NCBI GenBank assembly: GCA_964544695.1
Contig: CAZJDB010000072.1
Coordinates: forward strand, 1-13,681
DNA from: Dinghuibacter sp964544695
GTDB lineage: Bacteria > Bacteroidota > Bacteroidia > Chitinophagales > Chitinophagaceae
Reading direction: 5' to 3'
DNA length: 13,681 nt
Shown: one piece after another, positions 1-7,330 of the stretch
Layout of the letters: each line of letters starts with the position of its first letter
Position numbering within the stretch: position 1 is the stretch's first letter
Program-made: the position numbers and the translations under genes
Notes under the pieces: model-generated
The model's database searches: none
Told to the model about the DNA's origin: nothing
Seen by the model: only the letters and a program-made list of their open reading frames with translations

Positions 1-135
1 GAGCTGCTTTCCCTTCCGCTTGATCACATACCGCATAATCCTGTCCAACAGGGGCACCGAGCTTTGCACAGATTCGTTGAACTTGGTTTCGAATAGAGCC
101 AATTCATCCTGTATGAGCTTCCTGGTTTCAATCAT
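1..135 (-). CDS. Polyprenyl diphosphate synthase, N-terminal fragment (runs off the left edge)
   Basis: Reading leftward from the ATG at 135-133 gives 45 residues with no stop before the window edge. They start MIETRKLIQDELALFE and end with VPLLDRIMRYVIKRKGKQL. The phrase 'VPLLDxIxRYxxKxKGKQ' is the typical N-terminus of trans-isoprenyl (octaprenyl/nonaprenyl) diphosphate synthases, just before the KGKxxRP substrate-binding motif. Such enzymes add isopentenyl units to farnesyl diphosphate in the cytoplasm to make the menaquinone side chain. The DDxxD motifs lie outside the window, so chain length cannot be judged. The gene is divergent from the OmpA-like gene, with 251 bases between the two starts. 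The family call rests on one short motif. Confidence 0.78.
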   Translation of the reverse strand, partial: MIETRKLIQDELALFETKFNESVQSSVPLLDRIMRYVIKRKGKQL

Positions 136-303
136 GACTTAAGTGGAGCAAGTTACACACATAAAGTTTATGGTATAAATGTTGCTGAATAAAATTTGCG
201 ACCCCGTGCAACTTTTGGAGATGGATACCGGTCTATGGGTATAACTTACTGGTTTAGCGGGCACATAACGGTGCTCCCTACCCTGACATAGGGATTAAAA
301 AAA

Positions 304-334
304 TTTGGTATTTAAAACCCAATGTCTATTTTTG
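304..334 (+). promoter_or_regulatory. Bacteroidota sigma-A-type promoter of the OmpA-like gene
   Basis: TTTG at 304-307 is followed by exactly 19 bases and then TATTTTTG at 327-334, a full match to the Bacteroides consensus TTTG-N19-TAnnTTTG. Transcription would start near 340, leaving a leader of roughly 45 bases. The near-ideal match suits an abundant outer-membrane protein. Confidence 0.72.
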
Positions 335-386
335 TGGCAACAACTACTCTGGAAATACACCAAAATTAAAACCAATAACACTTACT

Positions 387-1922
387 ATGGCAAGCAAAAA
401 GTATTCATTGGCTGTAGGTCTGCTCTTGTTGGCAGCCTCCAGCGCCTTCGCGCAGGATGGCACAGCCTATGACTGGCGCGACTCTTCGAAGATCCCAGCC
501 AAGAGGATGCCTCAGCAGAACGAGTTCCTCAACAATCAGTACGCCTTCCCCGCCAAACCAAGAGATCAGTGGGAACTTGGTCTGGACGCGGGTTACATGA
601 TGATCATGGGATCCATTCCTTCCCGTCCTGGTTTTGGTGGCGGCTTTTCAGTACGCAAGTCTTTAGGTCACACGTTCTCGATCAGGGCCGAATACAACGG
701 TTCTTTTGCCTATGGTTTGGATTACCGACCTCGCACTGGTAACTCCATCGGTGGTATATGGGCTGACTACGGCAATAACGTAGTATACGCCAACTACCGC
801 ACCAAGACGCACATGCTCTCCCTGGACGGGATCATGACCCTGAACAATATCAAATTCTACTCCGATAAGGTTAAAACCAACTTCTACCTGTTGGGCGGTT
901 ATACCCTCCTGGCAGCGGACGTGGACGTCAACGCCGTCAATAAGAGTGCAGGGACGCTCTACAATTTTGCTTCCATCGACCCCACACAATCCCGGCACAA
1001 TATCTACACCCAGATCAAGGACCTGATCGGAAGCGGGAACTATGACGAAGAAGGCGTGAACGGCGGTAACCGTCCCCCGGTTGGCCTCTTGCACGCATAT
1101 CAAATACGCCACGCCCTGGATTTCGGCGCCGGCTTTGCTTATAAGATTTCACCCAAGTGGAATCTGGCTATTGAAGACAAAATCACCGATCCCCTGGGCG
1201 ACCACGTCCTGGATGGGGTGAATACCGGGCACAACGACTTCTTCAACTACACCGACATACGCGTGAACATCAACATGGGTAAGAAAGCTACCCACGTAGA
1301 ACCCCTGTGGTGGTGGAATCCGCTGGATTATGCGTACAACGAGTTGAACGCACCGAAGCACATGAAGATCCCGACCCCGATCCTGCCTGACTCCGACGGG
1401 GACGGTGTAACCGACCAATTCGACAAGGAACCCAATACGCCCGCCGGTTGCCCGGTAGACACCCACGGTGTGAGCCGCGATACGGACGGTGACGGTGTAC
1501 CTGACTGTAAGGACAAGGAACTGATCACCCCGACGATCTGCCAGCCCGTTGACGCTGACGGTGTCGGTAAGTGCCCGGATCCCGCCTGCTGCAAGAATAT
1601 TCAGCCTCCTCCTCCTCCCCAGTGCGCCCTCGGTGCTCTGCCCAGCATCACCTTCAAGGGTAGGACCTTTGCGCTGAACGCAGCTACCAAGTCTCTCCTG
1701 GCCGACGTAGCCACCCAGCTGAAGAACAACCCCAACTGTAAGGTTACCCTGGCCGGCCACCCCGCAGCCAGCAAAGCCGCACAGGCCCTGAATATGAAGC
1801 GCGTTGACGCCATCAAGAACTACCTGATCGAACAGGAAGGCATCAGCGGAGACCGCGTCCTGACTCAACCTGACGCTGGTCCCGGCGACGATCATACGAT
1901 CGACCTGCGCCCTGGCATGTAA
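387..1922 (+). CDS. OmpA-like outer-membrane beta-barrel protein with thrombospondin type 3 repeats
   Basis: This 511-residue protein starts with a Sec signal peptide (residues 1-22, cut after AFA before QDG). Residues about 60-300 alternate polar and aromatic/hydrophobic residues as in an outer-membrane barrel. From residue 335 there are calcium-binding thrombospondin type 3 repeats (DSDGDGVTDQFD, then DTDGDGVPDCKD), then a PPPPP hinge near residue 408, then an OmpA C-terminal domain of about 95 residues. In this family the barrel sits in the outer membrane and the last domain normally grips peptidoglycan. Here that domain is degenerate: the usual GHTD reads GHPA (457-460) and the loop before the conserved Arg is about three residues shorter than usual. 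It is flanked by its own promoter and terminator, so it is probably monocistronic. Confidence 0.88.
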   Translation: MASKKYSLAVGLLLLAASSAFAQDGTAYDWRDSSKIPAKRMPQQNEFLNNQYAFPAKPRDQWELGLDAGYMMIMGSIPSRPGFGGGFSVRKSLGHTFSIRAEYNGSFAYGLDYRPRTGNSIGGIWADYGNNVVYANYRTKTHMLSLDGIMTLNNIKFYSDKVKTNFYLLGGYTLLAADVDVNAVNKSAGTLYNFASIDPTQSRHNIYTQIKDLIGSGNYDEEGVNGGNRPPVGLLHAYQIRHALDFGAGFAYKISPKWNLAIEDKITDPLGDHVLDGVNTGHNDFFNYTDIRVNINMGKKATHVEPLWWWNPLDYAYNELNAPKHMKIPTPILPDSDGDGVTDQFDKEPNTPAGCPVDTHGVSRDTDGDGVPDCKDKELITPTICQPVDADGVGKCPDPACCKNIQPPPPPQCALGALPSITFKGRTFALNAATKSLLADVATQLKNNPNCKVTLAGHPAASKAAQALNMKRVDAIKNYLIEQEGISGDRVLTQPDAGPGDDHTIDLRPGM

Positions 1923-1945
1923 GAGATTGAGAATGTTATAGATAT

Positions 1946-1978
1946 AAGCCCCCCGGTATGATCGGGGGGCTTTTTTTT
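1946..1978 (+). terminator. Intrinsic terminator after the OmpA-like gene
   Basis: A 10-bp GC-rich stem (1946-1955 pairing with 1963-1972, six consecutive C-G pairs) with a 7-base loop is followed by a run of T to 1978. It lies 24 bases after the stop codon and separates the OmpA-like gene from the bamD operon. Confidence 0.93.
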
Positions 1979-2060
1979 AGATGCCCCGGGGGCTTTTGCA
2001 AAGATTTACCATCCGGAATTTGGCGGAATTCATTTTTCCCGGGATTTTTGATAAATTCAC

Positions 2061-2068
2061 TAACTTTG
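2061..2068 (+). promoter_or_regulatory. Possible -7 element of the bamD operon promoter
   Basis: TAACTTTG matches the Bacteroidota TAnnTTTG element and lies 9 bases before the bamD ATG. I see no TTG at the expected 17-23 base distance upstream, so only half of the promoter is supported. If used, the bamD message would have an extremely short leader. Confidence 0.35.
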
Positions 2069-2077
2069 CCATCCTTT

Positions 2078-2902
2078 ATGAAGCGTATTTGGCTACTACT
2101 GTTACTTCCCGCCCTGGGCATGCTGGGGTGCTCACATTTCTCCCAGGTCCAGAAAAGCAATGACTACGAATACAAGCTGAAAATGGCTGAGCAGTATTTC
2201 GTGAAGAAAGACTACTCGCACGCCCAGCAACTGTTCGAGGAATTGCTGCCGATTTACAAGGGGACAGACAAGGCGGAGAACATGTTGTACAAGTATGCCT
2301 ATTGCGCCTATTACCAGGGAGATTACCAGAGCGCGGAGGGAATTTTCAAACAGTTCATCGAATCCTATCCCAGGAGTGAAAGCGTAGAAGAAGTGGACTT
2401 CATGAGGGCCTATTGTTTCTACAAGGAATCACCGAAAGTGGAGCTGGATCAGACCAATACCGAAAAGGCCATGGGGGCCATGCAGGCCTTCATCAACATG
2501 CACGAGAATTCGCCCAGGATTAAAGAAGCCGGAAACATCATCGATATCTGCCGGCAAAAGCTGGAGGACAAGGAGGAACTGGCCGCGCAGTTGTATTTCA
2601 ATATCGGGATGTTCAGGGCCGCTGGAATCTATTACGGCGAAGTCATGGATGACTATCCCGATTCAAAGAAAGGGGATTATTATAAACTCATGCAAATCCG
2701 CTCCTATTACAAATTTGCGGAGATGAGCGTAGAGTGGAAACAAAAGGAGCGCCTGGAGCAGGTGGAGACTGAATACCGGGATTTCGTGGATCGTTTTCCA
2801 GACAGTAAACTACTCCCGGAAGCAAAGAAATTTAATTCATTGGCAGAAAATCAAATAAAAGCCCTACAAAATGAGCAAGCTAAGGCGTCAGCTGGGAGCT
2901 AA
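2078..2902 (+). CDS. bamD: Outer membrane protein assembly factor BamD (lipoprotein)
   Basis: A 274-residue lipoprotein. The N-terminus MKRIWLLLLLPALGMLGC has a charged start, a hydrophobic core and a lipobox ending MLGC, which fixes the start at 2078; the frame is open for 40 more codons upstream, but those codons run back into the terminator. The mature part is a chain of TPR helix pairs (for example YFVKKDYSHAQQLFEELL and YYQGDYQSAEGIFKQFIESYP), the BamD pattern. BamD is the periplasm-facing lipoprotein that works with BamA to insert beta-barrel proteins into the outer membrane. It is the first gene of the operon, and its last 32 bases overlap rpoZ in another frame. In Bacteroidota bamD is commonly followed by rpoZ and coaBC, which supports the call. 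Confidence 0.9.
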   Translation: MKRIWLLLLLPALGMLGCSHFSQVQKSNDYEYKLKMAEQYFVKKDYSHAQQLFEELLPIYKGTDKAENMLYKYAYCAYYQGDYQSAEGIFKQFIESYPRSESVEEVDFMRAYCFYKESPKVELDQTNTEKAMGAMQAFINMHENSPRIKEAGNIIDICRQKLEDKEELAAQLYFNIGMFRAAGIYYGEVMDDYPDSKKGDYYKLMQIRSYYKFAEMSVEWKQKERLEQVETEYRDFVDRFPDSKLLPEAKKFNSLAENQIKALQNEQAKASAGS

Positions 2903-3212
2903 TACCCCCAACGTTGCGGAAACCAGGAATGTGATCGATATCAAGAACAAGACGGGGAACCTCTATGAGTCTATTGCTATCGTAGCCAAGAGGGCCAACC
3001 AGATCAATATCGTGATCAAGGAAGAGTTGCACAGCAAGCTGGAAGAATTCGCCAGCCACACGGACAGCCTGGAGGAAATCCACGAGAACAAAGAGCAGAT
3101 CGAAATCTCCAAAGCCTATGAGCGCATGCCCAACCCTGCGCTGCTGGCTACCCAGGAATTCCTTGAAAACAAGGTCTATTACAGGAAGAACGACAACGAC
3201 CTCTTCAGTTAA
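2871..3212 (+). CDS. rpoZ: DNA-directed RNA polymerase omega subunit
   Basis: A 113-residue protein whose segment TRNVIDIKNKTGNLYESIAI followed by VAKRANQI (residues about 18-45) matches the conserved omega helices: an Asn-Leu-Tyr-Glu stretch, then an Ala-Lys-Arg-Ala-Asn-Gln motif. The charged C-terminal half (residues 50-113) is typical of the Bacteroidota form. Omega binds the C-terminus of the beta-prime subunit and helps assemble RNA polymerase. Its ATG lies inside the end of bamD (32-base overlap), suggesting translational coupling, and coaBC follows after 13 bases. The position between bamD and coaBC is conserved in this phylum, so the assignment is firm despite low sequence conservation. 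Confidence 0.87.
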   Translation: MSKLRRQLGANTPNVAETRNVIDIKNKTGNLYESIAIVAKRANQINIVIKEELHSKLEEFASHTDSLEEIHENKEQIEISKAYERMPNPALLATQEFLENKVYYRKNDNDLFS

Positions 3213-3225
3213 TGGAGGCCCCTGT

Positions 3226-4416
3226 ATGCTGCAGGGAAAGAAAATATTGATAGGGGTCACCGGGAGCATTGCGGCTTACAAGACCGCAAGCCTGGTTCGC
3301 CTGCTTGTCAAAGCCGGCATGGAAGTCAGGGTCGTTATGACCCGTGACGCCAAAGAATTCATCACCCCGCTCACACTCAGCACCCTTTCCAAAAACGAGG
3401 TTCTAAGCGAGCTGACCAAGGCCGATACTTGGGCAAACCATGTCATGCTGGGCCGCTGGGCCGATTTGTTCCTGGTGGCGCCCCTCAGTTGCAATACGCT
3501 GGCAAAGATGGCGACCGGCCTTTGCGACAACCTGTTGATGGCCGTGTACCTCTCCGCTACCTGTCCCGTAGCCTTGGTTCCGGCCATGGACGAGGACATG
3601 TGGCATCACCCCGCTACCCGCTGGAACCTTGCCCGGGTGCTCTCTTACGGAAACAGGGTCATCCCGGTGGAGCGGGGTGAACTGGCGAGTGGGCTCGTCG
3701 GGGAGGGGCGGATGGCCGAGCCGGAGGCGATCCTGGAATGGGTGATCAGATGGTTTGGACAATCGAGGCAATTACAGGGTAAAAAGGCCCTCGTTACGGG
3801 AGGCCCCACATACGAACCCATCGACCCCGTCCGTTTTATAGGTAATCATTCCTCGGGAAAAATGGGCTTGACCCTGGCGGAGGAACTGGCTTCCAGGGGC
3901 GCTTCAGTAACCCTGATCCTGGGGCCTGTCCAGGGGGACGTACCAGGGGTCGAAATCATCCGTGTGAACACCGCAGCGGAGATGTACGAAGAATGCATTG
4001 CCAGGTTCGACTATACCGACATTGCCGTTATGGCTGCCGCCGTCGCGGATTATACACCTACGGTCGTGGCCGGGGAAAAGATCAAAAAGAGGGCGGACGC
4101 ATGGTCCCTGGAGCTCACCAAAACCCGGGATATCCTGGGGGCGCTCGGCGATCGTAAAAAGCCCGGTCAAATCCTGGTGGGATTTGCCCTGGAGACCCAG
4201 GATGAAAAAACGCATGCCCTCGGGAAGATGGAGTCCAAACACGCGGACCTGATCGTGCTCAACAGCCTCCGGGATGCGGGCGCGGGCTTCGGATACGACA
4301 CGAACAAAATCAGTATTTTTGGAAAGGATGGACAGGAGTGGTCGTTTGGGCTCAAAAGTAAGGAAGCCGTTGCCTCGGATATAGTCGATACCATCTATAA
4401 ACTCATCGTGCCATGA
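3226..4416 (+). CDS. coaBC: Bifunctional phosphopantothenoylcysteine decarboxylase / phosphopantothenate-cysteine ligase
   Basis: A 396-residue fusion. Residues 1-180 are the FMN-dependent decarboxylase (CoaC): GVTGSIAAYK at 10-19, the catalytic His in WANH (His72), PLSCNTLAKMA at 86-96, PAMDEDMW at 119-126 and GEGRMAEPE at 159-167. Residues 186-396 are the ligase (CoaB): ALVTGGPTYEPIDPVRF, NHSSGKMG, MAAAVADY, KIKK and DLIVLNS. Together they convert phosphopantothenate and cysteine to phosphopantetheine for coenzyme A. I chose the ATG at 3226 because LQGKKILIGVTGSIAAYK is the normal N-terminus and a GGAGG lies 7 bases upstream. Two active-site differences from the E. coli enzyme are visible: Ser155 in the flap where E. 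coli has the catalytic Cys, and Asp122 where it has Asn; I believe these are common in this phylum. The stop overlaps the next ATG (ATGA). Confidence 0.95.
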   Translation: MLQGKKILIGVTGSIAAYKTASLVRLLVKAGMEVRVVMTRDAKEFITPLTLSTLSKNEVLSELTKADTWANHVMLGRWADLFLVAPLSCNTLAKMATGLCDNLLMAVYLSATCPVALVPAMDEDMWHHPATRWNLARVLSYGNRVIPVERGELASGLVGEGRMAEPEAILEWVIRWFGQSRQLQGKKALVTGGPTYEPIDPVRFIGNHSSGKMGLTLAEELASRGASVTLILGPVQGDVPGVEIIRVNTAAEMYEECIARFDYTDIAVMAAAVADYTPTVVAGEKIKKRADAWSLELTKTRDILGALGDRKKPGQILVGFALETQDEKTHALGKMESKHADLIVLNSLRDAGAGFGYDTNKISIFGKDGQEWSFGLKSKEAVASDIVDTIYKLIVP

Positions 4417-5324
4417 AAGGACTCCTATTATCGATATGCCTAATATCGCTCCAGGCGAGCGCCCAGGAGCTGCAGGCCAGGGTTTCGGTGTCGGGGGCCA
4501 GGATGCCCTCTACGGTGGACAGGCGAACCTTCCAGGCCCTGCAAACCGCACTGTCGGATTTCATCAATAACCGGAAATGGACCAATGATGCTTATCAGCC
4601 CCAGGAAAAGATCGAATGCGCTTTCCTGGTGAACCTAACCAGCCAGGCGGACGTCGATACCTATACCGCCTCGATCATCGTTCAGGCCGCCAGGCCTATT
4701 TTCGGTACCAACTACAATTCCCCCCTGATCAACTACCAGGACAACGATATTATCTTCAAGTGGGTCCTTTTCTCACCCTTGCTGTTCGACGACAATAGGG
4801 TGCAGGGAACGGATCCTTTGGTTGCCAACCTGACCGCCATCTTCGCCTTTTATGCCTATATGATCATCGGATTCGACGACGAATCCTTTACGCTCAAGGG
4901 TGGCGAACCCTACTTTCAAAAAGCCTGGAATATCGTCAACAACGCACCCGACGGGAGCGGTGTCAAGGGGTGGAGCGCTTTCGATGGGAACATCAACCGG
5001 TACTGGCTGGCGGAAAACCTCCAGAACGCCAAGTATTCCCTGCTCCACGATTTGTATTATCAATATTATCGCCAGGGGTTGGATCAAATGACGTCGGACG
5101 AACAAAAAGCCAGGAGTGGGGTTCTGGTCGCCCTCGGAGACCTGGACAACATCAACCAGGAAAGCCCGGGTATCATGTTACGGCAATTTTTCTTCGAGGG
5201 TAAATCGACCGAATTGGGCAACCTGTTTGCCAAGGCGGATGCTTCAGACAAGGCCAGGGCCATGGATCTGTTGCAAAGGCTGGACATCTCCGATATCAAT
5301 AAGTACAAACAAATCATTAAATAA
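4413..5324 (+). CDS. DUF4835 family secreted protein
   Basis: A 303-residue protein with a signal peptide (residues 1-17, cut after ASA before QEL), so it is exported to the periplasm or cell surface. The segment STVDRRTFQALQTALSDFIN followed by NRKWTNDAYQ, the NYNSPLINYQDND region and the all-helical C-terminal half ending KYKQIIK are the hallmarks of DUF4835, a Bacteroidota-specific family with no established function. The ATG overlaps the coaBC stop by 4 bases, and this gene regularly follows coaBC in the phylum. The stop codon is followed immediately by the GTG start of the next gene. Periplasmic location is inferred from the signal peptide only. Confidence 0.88.
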   Translation: MKGLLLSICLISLQASAQELQARVSVSGARMPSTVDRRTFQALQTALSDFINNRKWTNDAYQPQEKIECAFLVNLTSQADVDTYTASIIVQAARPIFGTNYNSPLINYQDNDIIFKWVLFSPLLFDDNRVQGTDPLVANLTAIFAFYAYMIIGFDDESFTLKGGEPYFQKAWNIVNNAPDGSGVKGWSAFDGNINRYWLAENLQNAKYSLLHDLYYQYYRQGLDQMTSDEQKARSGVLVALGDLDNINQESPGIMLRQFFFEGKSTELGNLFAKADASDKARAMDLLQRLDISDINKYKQIIK

Positions 5325-5903
5325 GTGGCGAGGTATGTAGCCTTGGCAGCCTTGTGTTGCTGTTTCCTGGGCGAGGCTTGCCGGCGAACCTCCCCTTCGG
5401 GACAAGAAATCCTGTCCAAGGATACCATGCGGGTCGTGCTCTGGGAAATGTTCCAGGCCGATTCGTACAATGAAACGCGGGCCTATAGGGATACCAACTA
5501 CCGCCACGATACGGCTTATGCCTCCCTGTACCTCCGGATTTTCAATGCTCACCACATCAGCCGCGAGCAGTTCGCCGACAGTTATGATTACTATTTGTCG
5601 GACCCTGCCCAGATGAAGGAAATCATCGATACGATTGTCGACCGTAATACCCGGGACATGCAAAAGAGGGGTATTTTCCAGTCTCCCTATCAACACCCCA
5701 TTCCGGTGGGGCAGCCACCGGTCATGCCGAACGGGCGGCCTGCGATACCGAACGGGCGTCCGCCGTATCCGATGGGGCACCCGGGGGCTCAGCCGCGATT
5801 TATACCGGGACCGCATCCGCCGCCGGGGCAACGGCCCGCCACCGGAAAACCCGCGACAGGAAAGCCCGCCAAGGCCATTCTTAAGCCAAAATCAGTTGTA
5901 TGA
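5325..5903 (+). CDS. DUF4296 family protein with a proline/glycine-rich tail
   Basis: This 192-residue product starts at a GTG directly after the previous TAA (no gap); it is the start that keeps the hydrophobic N-terminal segment RYVALAALCCCFLGEAC. That segment looks like a lipoprotein signal with Cys19 as the likely lipid site, although GEAC is a poor lipobox. Residues 25-112 (ILSKDTMRVVLWEMF, then HHISREQFADSYDYYL, then MKEIIDTIVDRN) match DUF4296, a small Bacteroidota lipoprotein domain of unknown function. Residues 121-192 form a low-complexity tail rich in Pro, Gly and basic residues with short repeats (NGRP twice, ATGKP twice). Such a tail is not part of the usual domain. The stop overlaps the next ATG by 3 bases. 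Confidence 0.72.
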   Translation: MARYVALAALCCCFLGEACRRTSPSGQEILSKDTMRVVLWEMFQADSYNETRAYRDTNYRHDTAYASLYLRIFNAHHISREQFADSYDYYLSDPAQMKEIIDTIVDRNTRDMQKRGIFQSPYQHPIPVGQPPVMPNGRPAIPNGRPPYPMGHPGAQPRFIPGPHPPPGQRPATGKPATGKPAKAILKPKSVV

Positions 5904-6616
5904 ACAAAATTGTCCACAATGCGGGGGAAGCCCTGAAAGATGTGTCCCACGGCGCCGTGCTCATGTTGGGCGGATTCGGACTCTGTGGGATTCCTGAAAA
6001 ATGCATCGCCGGTCTTTACGAAAATGGGGTTACGGGACTTACCTGTATTTCGAATAATGCCGGGGTGGATGATTTCGGCCTGGGGTTGTTGTTGAAGCGC
6101 AAGCAGATCAAAAAAATGATCAGTTCCTACGTGGGTGAAAATGCGGAGTTCGAACGCCAGTTGCTGCACGGAGAACTGGAAGTCGAATTGGTTCCCCAGG
6201 GAACCCTGGCCACCCGGATACAGATGGGAGGCATGGGAATCCCCGCCTTTTTCACACCGGCAGGCTATGGTACGGAGGTCGCAGAAGGAAAGGAAACGAG
6301 GCAGTTCGACGGGAAGATGTACCTGATGGAATATGCCCTCCACTCGGATTTCAGTATCGTCAAAGCCTGGAAGGGGGATGCCTATGGAAACCTTGTCTTC
6401 CGCAAGACGACCCGGAATTTCTCGGCTGCCATGGCCAGGGCCGGGAAGGTGACGATCGCCGAAGTCGAGCACCTCGTCGAGCCCGGGGAACTGGACCCCG
6501 ACGGCATTCACGTACCCGGCATTTATGTACACCGCATTTTCGAGGGGAAGGATTACGAAAAACGCATTGAACGCAAAACCATATCCATCGCATGTTCACC
6601 AGCGTCCGTTTCCTGA
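5900..6616 (+). CDS. scoA: Succinyl-CoA:3-ketoacid CoA-transferase, subunit A
   Basis: A 238-residue protein beginning at an ATG that overlaps the previous stop (ATGA). Family I CoA-transferase alpha-subunit features run throughout: GGFGLCGIPE at residues 24-33, ISNNAG near 51-56, the YVGENAEFERQLLHGELEVE block, then PQGTLATRI, GIPAFFTPAGYGT and AEVEHLVEPGELDPD. With subunit B (starting at 7331) it would form the heteromer that moves CoA from succinyl-CoA to acetoacetate, allowing ketone-body or branched-chain breakdown in the cytoplasm. The final few residues (ACSPASVS) overlap the start of the next gene by 25 bases. The substrate is inferred from the family; the CoA-transferase call itself is firm. 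Confidence 0.92.
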   Translation: MNKIVHNAGEALKDVSHGAVLMLGGFGLCGIPEKCIAGLYENGVTGLTCISNNAGVDDFGLGLLLKRKQIKKMISSYVGENAEFERQLLHGELEVELVPQGTLATRIQMGGMGIPAFFTPAGYGTEVAEGKETRQFDGKMYLMEYALHSDFSIVKAWKGDAYGNLVFRKTTRNFSAAMARAGKVTIAEVEHLVEPGELDPDGIHVPGIYVHRIFEGKDYEKRIERKTISIACSPASVS

Positions 6617-6957
6617 CCGATCAATTGGCCGTCGATCCCGACATCGCCCGTTTCTTCGTGGACAGGGCCGTCCCGCAGGACAACCGGTATTGGAAGGGAA
6701 GGCTCCTGTACGTGGCCCAGGGAAATGGGTTCCTGTTCATTCCCCTGGTCTACGATATCCTCTACCGGCTGGGCGTGCCAAAGCAGCAGTTGTTGGAAGA
6801 AGCACATGTACGGCTCATGGAATCCGTATTGGATAGCGCAGGGAAAGTCGAATTCGACGGCCTTTCCAGAAGCGCGCACGTGGAGGCCTGCAGAGAAATC
6901 CTCCGCGGGTCCGTAACCAACGCCTGGCTCTGGGGGCAGCTGCAGGAGTACTTCTAA
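6592..6957 (+). CDS. Unrecognised alpha-helical protein, first part of an apparently split gene
   Basis: This 121-residue stretch (MFTSVRFLTDQLAVDP to WLWGQLQEYF) overlaps the end of scoA by 25 bases. I do not recognise a family; predicted content is mostly amphipathic helix with no signal peptide or membrane segment. It ends at a TAA (6955-6957). The same frame continues without another stop to 7320, and the downstream piece also reads like a helical protein. With no shift of frame and no convincing new start, the simplest reading is one gene of about 242 codons broken by a single nonsense change. Alternatives are two short genes, a stop codon that is read through, or a base error. It lies between the two CoA-transferase subunit genes, which are normally adjacent. 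Confidence 0.5.
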   Translation: MFTSVRFLTDQLAVDPDIARFFVDRAVPQDNRYWKGRLLYVAQGNGFLFIPLVYDILYRLGVPKQQLLEEAHVRLMESVLDSAGKVEFDGLSRSAHVEACREILRGSVTNAWLWGQLQEYF

Positions 6958-6969
6958 GCCGGCGCACCG

Positions 6970-7320
6970 GTGGGAGCGCTGGGGCTGCCGATCCCTCCCC
7001 TGAACCGGGCAGATACTTTCCTCTTTTCCCTGTGCAACCTGGACATGGATGAAACCCTGGCGAGGTCCTTCCTGAAATATTGGTATGCCCTGATCTCGGC
7101 TTTCCTGTTGATGGATGATGTCGTGGATTGGGATATGGATATGGAACAGGGAGAGGAAAATGCCGTCCGCTACCTGGGAGAGGGTAAGGAAGCTTTTTCC
7201 AGGGCGGTGGATATGCTCCGCGAATACTTTGCCACTTTGGAATCGCTCAATCCCGCGCTGGGCCCATTTTTTGAGCGTTCCCTACAAAAGCACATGAAAT
7301 CCGGCATCTACCGGCAGTAA
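6970..7320 (+). CDS. Continuation of the split helical protein, with an Asp-rich DDxxD stretch
   Basis: This piece is in the same frame as the preceding 121-residue piece, 12 bases after its TAA. As a separate gene it could only start at the GTG at 6970 (116 residues); no ATG near the beginning is available. The sequence is strongly helical. Residues 44-57 read AFLLMDDVVDWDMD, where DDVVD fits the DDxxD metal-binding pattern of class I isoprenyl diphosphate and terpene synthases. Only this one motif is visible, so an isoprenoid-type fold is a weak inference. scoB starts 10 bases after its stop. Whether a functional product is made depends on the TAA at 6955. Confidence 0.45.
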   Translation: MGALGLPIPPLNRADTFLFSLCNLDMDETLARSFLKYWYALISAFLLMDDVVDWDMDMEQGEENAVRYLGEGKEAFSRAVDMLREYFATLESLNPALGPFFERSLQKHMKSGIYRQ

Positions 7321-7330
7321 ATACCAATTT

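Noticed and set aside
1149..1895. A 248-codon leftward open frame inside the OmpA-like gene
   Set aside because: It is antisense to a protein with a signal peptide, TSP3 repeats and an OmpA domain; its own sequence has no recognisable domain.
5789..6532. A 247-codon leftward open frame opposite scoA
   Set aside because: scoA on the other strand has all CoA-transferase motifs and ATGA coupling; this frame is a shadow.
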